From positions 71,025 to 135,024 of the forward strand of contig NW_024468546.1 in assembly GCF_001632365.1 (NCBI RefSeq): a stretch of DNA of 64,000 nucleotides, written 5' to 3'. Positions within the stretch are counted from its first letter, which is position 1, and each line of letters opens with the position of its first letter. Below the pieces are notes generated by a model that made no database searches, was not told where the DNA came from, and saw only the letters and a list, made by a program, of their open reading frames with translations. This stretch comes from Laetiporus sulphureus 93-53. Taxonomy: Eukaryota > Basidiomycota > Agaricomycetes > Polyporales > Laetiporaceae. The translations under genes and the position numbers were made by a program. Shown one piece after another: positions 59,091-64,000 of the stretch.

Positions 59091-59847
59091 TCAGTAGGTC
59101 TGGTCATTACCCCGAACACCATCCGGTCCACCGAGTTGCTTGTTCGCTGGGTGTGCACCTAAATATGTATTATGTAGTCAGTACAACCGTCGCTGATTCA
59201 ATGGCAATCATCTGCGACTTACCCTGTGCAACGGCACGCTCCCTGCGCATGACTGCCTCACGCTCAAGTCGCTCAGCCTCAGCAAGCTCGGAACTCTGCG
59301 CCTTGAACGCCTGCGCTTCCTGTTCTTTCTCTGCGCCCTTCGCCTGCAACGCCTGGCTTCCGATAAGCTCGCCGACTTTCTGCTCCACGCGGCCCTCCGC
59401 TCCGCGCACGCCGCCACCGCCGTGCAAGTTACTGGTATTAACGTTGTCCGTCGGGGAAATACGCTGCTCGGTATTGCCGTATCCGGTAGTCTGAATTGTA
59501 ACAGAAAACATTCGGTAAGAGAGAGAGGGAATGCCATCTCGAGTGCTTACGTCGTTATATCCCGTACGGCCCGATGCGCTACCGAGTGTATGGTGGCCAC
59601 CACTACCAACTGCGTGCGTAGTACCGTCATTCTCGTAGGGAACGCCGCCTGTACCGGCGAGCGCGGTAGTGCCTCCAACGGTATTGGTATCGATACCGCG
59701 GCTCTCGTATTGGTTGGGGTCGTGACGACCTTTCTGTTCAGCCGCTTGAGCCCGCGTATTCTTTTCCTTGAGAGTTTGAACGTTCAAAGTTAGAGAACGG
59801 CGCATGCCAGCGATAATGAAACTAACCTTGCTCTTGAACAAGGGCAT
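59091..59847 (-). CDS. Small hydrophilic protein, possibly CsbD-like
   Basis: Exons 59847-59827, 59766-59551, 59490-59223 and 59158-59091 give 190 residues. The N-terminal half is Gly/Asn/Thr-rich (DTNTVGGTTALAGTGGVPY, SASGRTGYND). The second half is a charged helix-prone region: GRVEQKVGELIGSQALQAKG, then KEQEAQAFKAQSSELAEAER. It ends GGPDGVRGNDQTY. The G-x-x-E-x-K-x-G-E-x-x-G pattern resembles CsbD-type stress proteins, but this is weak. Introns 1 and 2 (60 bp each) are stop-free multiples of three; removing them gives a smoother hydrophilic protein. The last exon is recognisable only after splicing. A TATA box lies about 120 bp upstream. Confidence 0.75.
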
Positions 59848-59964
59848 GATTGCTTATGATGAAAGGTGGAAGATTGGAATCTGATTTTGGTGTGGTCGTG
59901 GCAGCGGTCGTCAATTCATAAACTGGAGGGGAGGACTATGTACCACCTTGGCGATGGGCCATGG

Positions 59965-59972
59965 TTTATATA
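59965..59972 (-). promoter_or_regulatory. TATA box of the small hydrophilic protein gene
   Basis: Minus-strand TATATAAA (in GCTATATAAACC), 118-125 bases before the ATG at 59847. Confidence 0.6.
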
Positions 59973-60617
59973 GCTGGTTGCATGGAGACTCGTAGCCCTG
60001 ATGACGTAGCGGTGGGGATTGTGGAGGCGCAGGACACAGCCTCCGTCGGATTTTCGTGACAGGCGGAGAAAATTGCCCTGGAAATGACGAGCATGGAGTC
60101 AGAGTGCGGAACGTCATGATGTACCGCGGAAACGCCAGGCCACGTGGAGGACGTGGCGAGGTTGAGGCTGTCGGAAAATAGATGCAAACAACCACTGTGG
60201 CTGCGGGTAGCACACCGCCACAACGAACGTGACCGCGCTTGTTCAGGGTGTGCTTTAAGTACTCTTGGTAGTATCTAACCTGCGTGCTGCATTCGTACAG
60301 ACGGAACTCTGCTGTTTTGTGCTTCTTTCAAAAACTTCCCATCATGGCTCGGAATCGACGTACTCGCGAGCACTCAATCTGGCTATCAGATTTAGCCTCG
60401 ATCTCCTCCCCACGAGCCGTTTTTCCATAGGCAGCAAATATTTTCAGATTGCAGGCATCAATAGGCCGAGTTCACAACGTTGACTCCCACGATAGGATGC
60501 AGTGGCTGTGACAGGCAGTGCAGACTAGCGTCTATTAAGGCACGGCCACGCAAGTAGTGATCAATTCATAAAGGCAGAGGGAAAAAACCGAACAGCGCGC
60601 AGCTCCCACGAGCAACC
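59973..60617. other. Divergent intergenic region
   Basis: Separates the small hydrophilic protein (minus) from the third F-box gene (plus). CATAAAGG near 60567 could serve as a weak TATA element for the F-box gene. No gene seen. Confidence 0.4.
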
Positions 60618-62017
60618 ATGTCTACAGATCCCATCCCGGAGCAGTTGCCAATCCTCGAGATACAAGCAGAAACGGACACAGACACGGTCCGAGCACCAGA
60701 CTGCAAGATGCTCGGCTTGCCTTATGATCTGCTCTTCAAGCTCTGCAGCTACCTATCACCCGTCGACGTCTCTTCCCAGCTCAGCACCTGCAAGGCATTT
60801 CACCAGCATGCCAGGGATCACTCGATCTGGCAGCGTATGTCCGCCCGGTTTGGGCTCCGAGATGATGCCACATTTCCAGGCCTATCGTCATACACGGTCT
60901 TCACGCAGTTGCTGTACCCATACGGTGCCTTGCTCGGCCTATGGACGAGCGACCACGAGTATGTGGGATCCATGATGCACTTCCGCCTCCTCTCGGGAGA
61001 TGACCACGAGGATGGCGGGATCGTTGCCGAGGCTTGGGAGTTTCCCGAGGAACGATCCGTTGACCAGATGCCCACTCCCCCCAAATACACTAGGGCCTTC
61101 AAGATATGCTTTGATCGTCATAAAAATGTAGCGAAGGACACGCCGCCATCCGTGCGCGTGCTTTGCGGTGGCATAGACGCTCATCCTGCCACCTTGCAGG
61201 TGCATGCGCCCTCCTATCAAAGCTATATGTACAAGGATATCGACGAGGAAACGGGGGAAACGGATTTTTTCCCCATAGCCGATGCGCCATGGTATGACGC
61301 AGAGCGTGAGCTGCCCCACCTGAAAGCCTGCACGGACACCGACGGTCAACCTCGTAGAGCTCCCGTCAGCGACGTTCCCGTGCCCTCCATATACCCTGCA
61401 ACCACCCGCACGCTCAATCCTGGCTCGATCTTGCTTCGGTGCTCCGTGCCAAGGTGTACACAGTTCCATCGGCCGAAGCTGAACATTCGCACCATCGTGA
61501 AGTGGCCGCCGCAATTTTTCCCAATGAAGTCCATTGTCCAGAAGGGAATAGACCCATGCGACGAGGAATGGTCGCCGGAGGCGCTTGTTGGGCTGTGGTT
61601 GGGGCGCTATAGCGAGACCACCACGCAATGTCTCTATCTGGCGTGGAGTCCGAAGAAGATGAAACTGTATGCGTTCAAGACCACGGGTGATAGCTGTGTG
61701 ACCCGTGGTTCCTGGGCCTGGACAGTGCGTACAAGGTCTCGCTTGGATAGTGTCCCAGCGATTGCAAGAGCCCATGGCTTGGAGCCAGACATCGACCGTT
61801 TGTTCTCGGGGAAAGAGTTTGTGGCGATACCAGAGTTTACGTGAGTTAACTTTTGCAACTTAAGCAGGTGATGAGACACTGACAATTGCCCAGAGGTCTT
61901 GAAATATTGGACATTATTCTGAAGGTTCGTGGGCCTGACGAATTGCAAGTTTGGTGGAAGAGCAATGACACTGTCCTCGTATACACTCGTTTGACGAGTG
62001 ACATGATGAGGGTCTGA
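60618..62017 (+). CDS. F-box protein, paralog 3
   Basis: Exons 60618-61840 and 61894-62017, 448 residues. F-box-like motif at about residues 33-70: LGLPYDLLFKLCSYLSPVDV and FHQHARDHSIWQRM. Shared blocks with the paralogs at 13086 and 19162: YGALLGLWTSD, PWYDAERELPHL, LVGLWLGRYSETTTQCLYL and GPDELQVWW. The 53-bp intron falls at the same codon and phase as in both paralogs. It stands 360 bp upstream of the second repeat-bearing membrane protein on the same strand, repeating the order seen at 20551-15220. Likely an SCF substrate adaptor. Confidence 0.88.
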
Positions 62018-62376
62018 GGTTAATCTGGCCACCGTCAAGTAGCCCATGAAGGTCCGGACTCCCAGGTTACCCTGTGTACATGTGTCACGCTTCCATAATA
62101 CTATGGTGAATATGTACACACTGTTTTACGAAGTGTACTCAATGATCCTACTCACGATATGGTGAATGATGGCCACACAGGCGCAGTCAATTGAGATGCA
62201 GTAGCCGTCTTTGACAGAGGGGATCCCTATTTGGCAGGCGCTGTTGAATGGGTGGTGTCACGGCTGCCAGCGGTCACAGCACGCCTGCCGCACAATTTCA
62301 ACACAAGCCTCACCGTCCGACTCTGCTCTTTCGTTCGTACTGACATCCGCACTGTAACTTACACCTAACCTGTGCC

Positions 62377-64000
62377 ATGTCTCACGCCGTAGCCAGGATC
62401 ATGGACATTGGCCGAGGGCCATCCGAGTTCCTGGACGCGCTGGACGCGTTCATCTCTACCATCTTGACACCGTCGCTGCACTCTGCGAGAGCACTTGTCA
62501 CACCCGTCCTTTTTCCTCATGTTATGTTTCCTACGGACCTTTTTGGTTGGTCGGTGGTGACGATCACGTACAGGTCGGCTGGTTTTACAGTAGACCCCAT
62601 CGTGTTGGTCGTCAATGTCTTCGTTTGGGTGGTATCATTGAGCATCGGAGTGCTCGTATATGACAAGTACCAGGCAGTTTCGGTTCCAGCCAAGGTTAGT
62701 GGCTGCCTCACCTGTTGGCACTGGACTGACATGATCATCTTAAGCGGGCTCCCTCCAAGCCTGTGATGTACCAATATCCTCCAGATGATTGTGAAGTGTT
62801 CGTTCACTACCGACGACCTGAGGAACAGCTCCTCAAGTGGAGACAGCTTACACCAGAAGAGGAATTCACATCACAACAACTGCTGTTTACGAAGGGCGGT
62901 ACAGTATTCTTGCGTTACTTCTTGGGTCTCGTCTCGGTCGTCAAGCAAGTTCCACCTCATTTCATAGTACGGATGGCTCTCGGTGTCAAGACCAGAATCA
63001 ATATCGAAAAATCGATAGCCTCGGCAGCGATCAAACCTCCCATAGTCACAGTTGGCGGTTACTTTCCTCTGGTCAACGCTCTTTACGGTCCGGCTGCTGT
63101 CTCGCTGAGCTCGTTCCTTGGTCTTGGTCCTCTGGTTTCCGGTCATTTGCAGCTCATTGCATCTCAGCTTGGCATTCCTCGGTGTAGTCTTCTTTCAAAC
63201 CAATTTCGTCACTTGTCGCCCGAATCAATCAATCAGGTATCTATGTTGATCCCAGCTGGATTGGAGCGATTGTATGCACACAAGCTTTTAGGTGCTCTGA
63301 CGCTGCCTTTTGTGGAAAATCTCAATATGGCTTTGAGACTCTGGAGTCCGGCGTTGACCACGGTCTTCTATGTGATTGACGGCACGCGCAAGGTGACAGT
63401 CCTTCCCGTCCCTTGTGGCGTGTCCGTGTTGCCTGCGACCCCTGCAATCAGGCATAAACAATCGGCCCTCGTTGCGCTGAACGGGATGCGTCCATCCTCT
63501 GTGATCTTGCCATTGCTCTTGTGGGCTCTCCGTTCGAATTGTCCTCCGCTGTATGTCTCGCTGCCTAACTACTCCGGCATCATCACGATTCATACGGTCA
63601 CTTTGATTGGCACGAGATCTCTGCTCATCACGGCTTCAACCTCCTCGCATGCCGATCATACCGATTCTGATGACTATATGCTCGTATATCTTGGTTCCTG
63701 TCCTTCTGGCATTCATGGAGACCGCAACGAGGACGAATCAATTGTGCTCACCCAATGCGACCCCAATAAAACCAAGATTATGCACGCCGATGGTGTGCTG
63801 CTCGTGGGCGTGGACGACACGGAAGAAGTACACCGTCGCAAGCCTCGGAGACGCGGAGGGAAGAAAGTCACCGCTCGGCGCAACCGCGAGCGCGCTGCAA
63901 GGGCCGCCGCTGGCAGTGATAGTGAGTGCACTTACCAACAGTACACTCTCATTCTCATTGAGCGTCGCAGCAGCGTACGAAGGCGCTCCGAACGGCGACC
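62377..64000 (+). CDS. Repeat-bearing membrane protein of unknown family, copy 2 (partial)
   Basis: Exons 62377-62694 and 62745-63921, then an intron with GTGAGT at 63922; the gene continues past the window end. At least 498 residues are visible. One strong hydrophobic segment lies at about residues 72-96. Similarity to copy 1 (15220-18625): VTVGGYFPLVNALY versus LTVGGYSALVSALY; QLGIPR; one module FRHLSPES to ALRLWSP; and the basic motif RKPRRRGGKKVTARRNRER followed by ARAAA. The first intron (phase 0, after AAG) and second intron (phase 1, after the basic motif) are placed as in copy 1. It lacks the 24-residue repeat and has one module instead of four. No known domain. Confidence 0.78.

Overview
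The window is nuclear DNA of a basidiomycete fungus, most likely an Agaricomycete and possibly a polypore. The evidence is the dense, short, mostly 48-75 bp GT-AG introns, the Pol II style promoters, and several protein families that I know mainly from mushroom-forming fungi. All gene models were built by eye from reading frames, splice signals and remembered family consensus. No alignment or database search was run.

Layout. 0.5-4 kb: an intact HET-domain gene (550-2304) and a decayed copy of it. 5.6-6.8 kb: a six-exon gene of unknown function. 7.2-7.5 kb: a 331-bp inverted-repeat element resembling a MITE. 9.6-12.6 kb: GFA1, the first enzyme of hexosamine and chitin-precursor synthesis, with an unusually long first intron. 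13.1-20.6 kb, minus strand: F-box gene, large repeat-bearing membrane protein, F-box gene. 20.6-27.4 kb: mostly degraded sequence around ATP10, a mitochondrial ATP synthase assembly factor. 27.4-42.4 kb: a compact housekeeping block with a Ran1/Ksp1-type kinase, an ELYS-like nuclear pore assembly protein, mitoribosomal uS5m, an MFS transporter, SEC24 with an N-terminal WW domain, and a PITH-domain protein. 44.6-55.1 kb: two paralogous multi-pass membrane proteins in opposite orientation, flanking about 7 kb of gene debris that includes a dead cytochrome P450. 55.8-56.9 kb: a decayed 2-oxoglutarate oxygenase. 57.9-59.8 kb: two small intron-rich genes with TATA boxes. 60.6-64 kb: a third F-box gene followed by a second copy of the repeat-bearing membrane protein, which runs off the end.

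The most unusual feature is a pair of genes that appears twice in the same order and relative orientation: an F-box protein followed by a membrane-anchored protein with a hydrophobic repeat module and an arginine-rich tail. One copy is on the minus strand (20551 to 15220) and one on the plus strand (60618 to beyond 64000). In the first copy the 77-79-residue module is repeated four times, and a separate 24-residue repeat has also expanded. In the second copy the module occurs once. I recognise no known domain in this second family. Joint duplication suggests, but does not prove, a functional pair.

Many introns here are multiples of three without stop codons, so uninterrupted reading frames often run through real introns. 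Conversely, one apparent stop (15583) lies inside an intron. Exon coordinates are given for each gene so that they can be checked.
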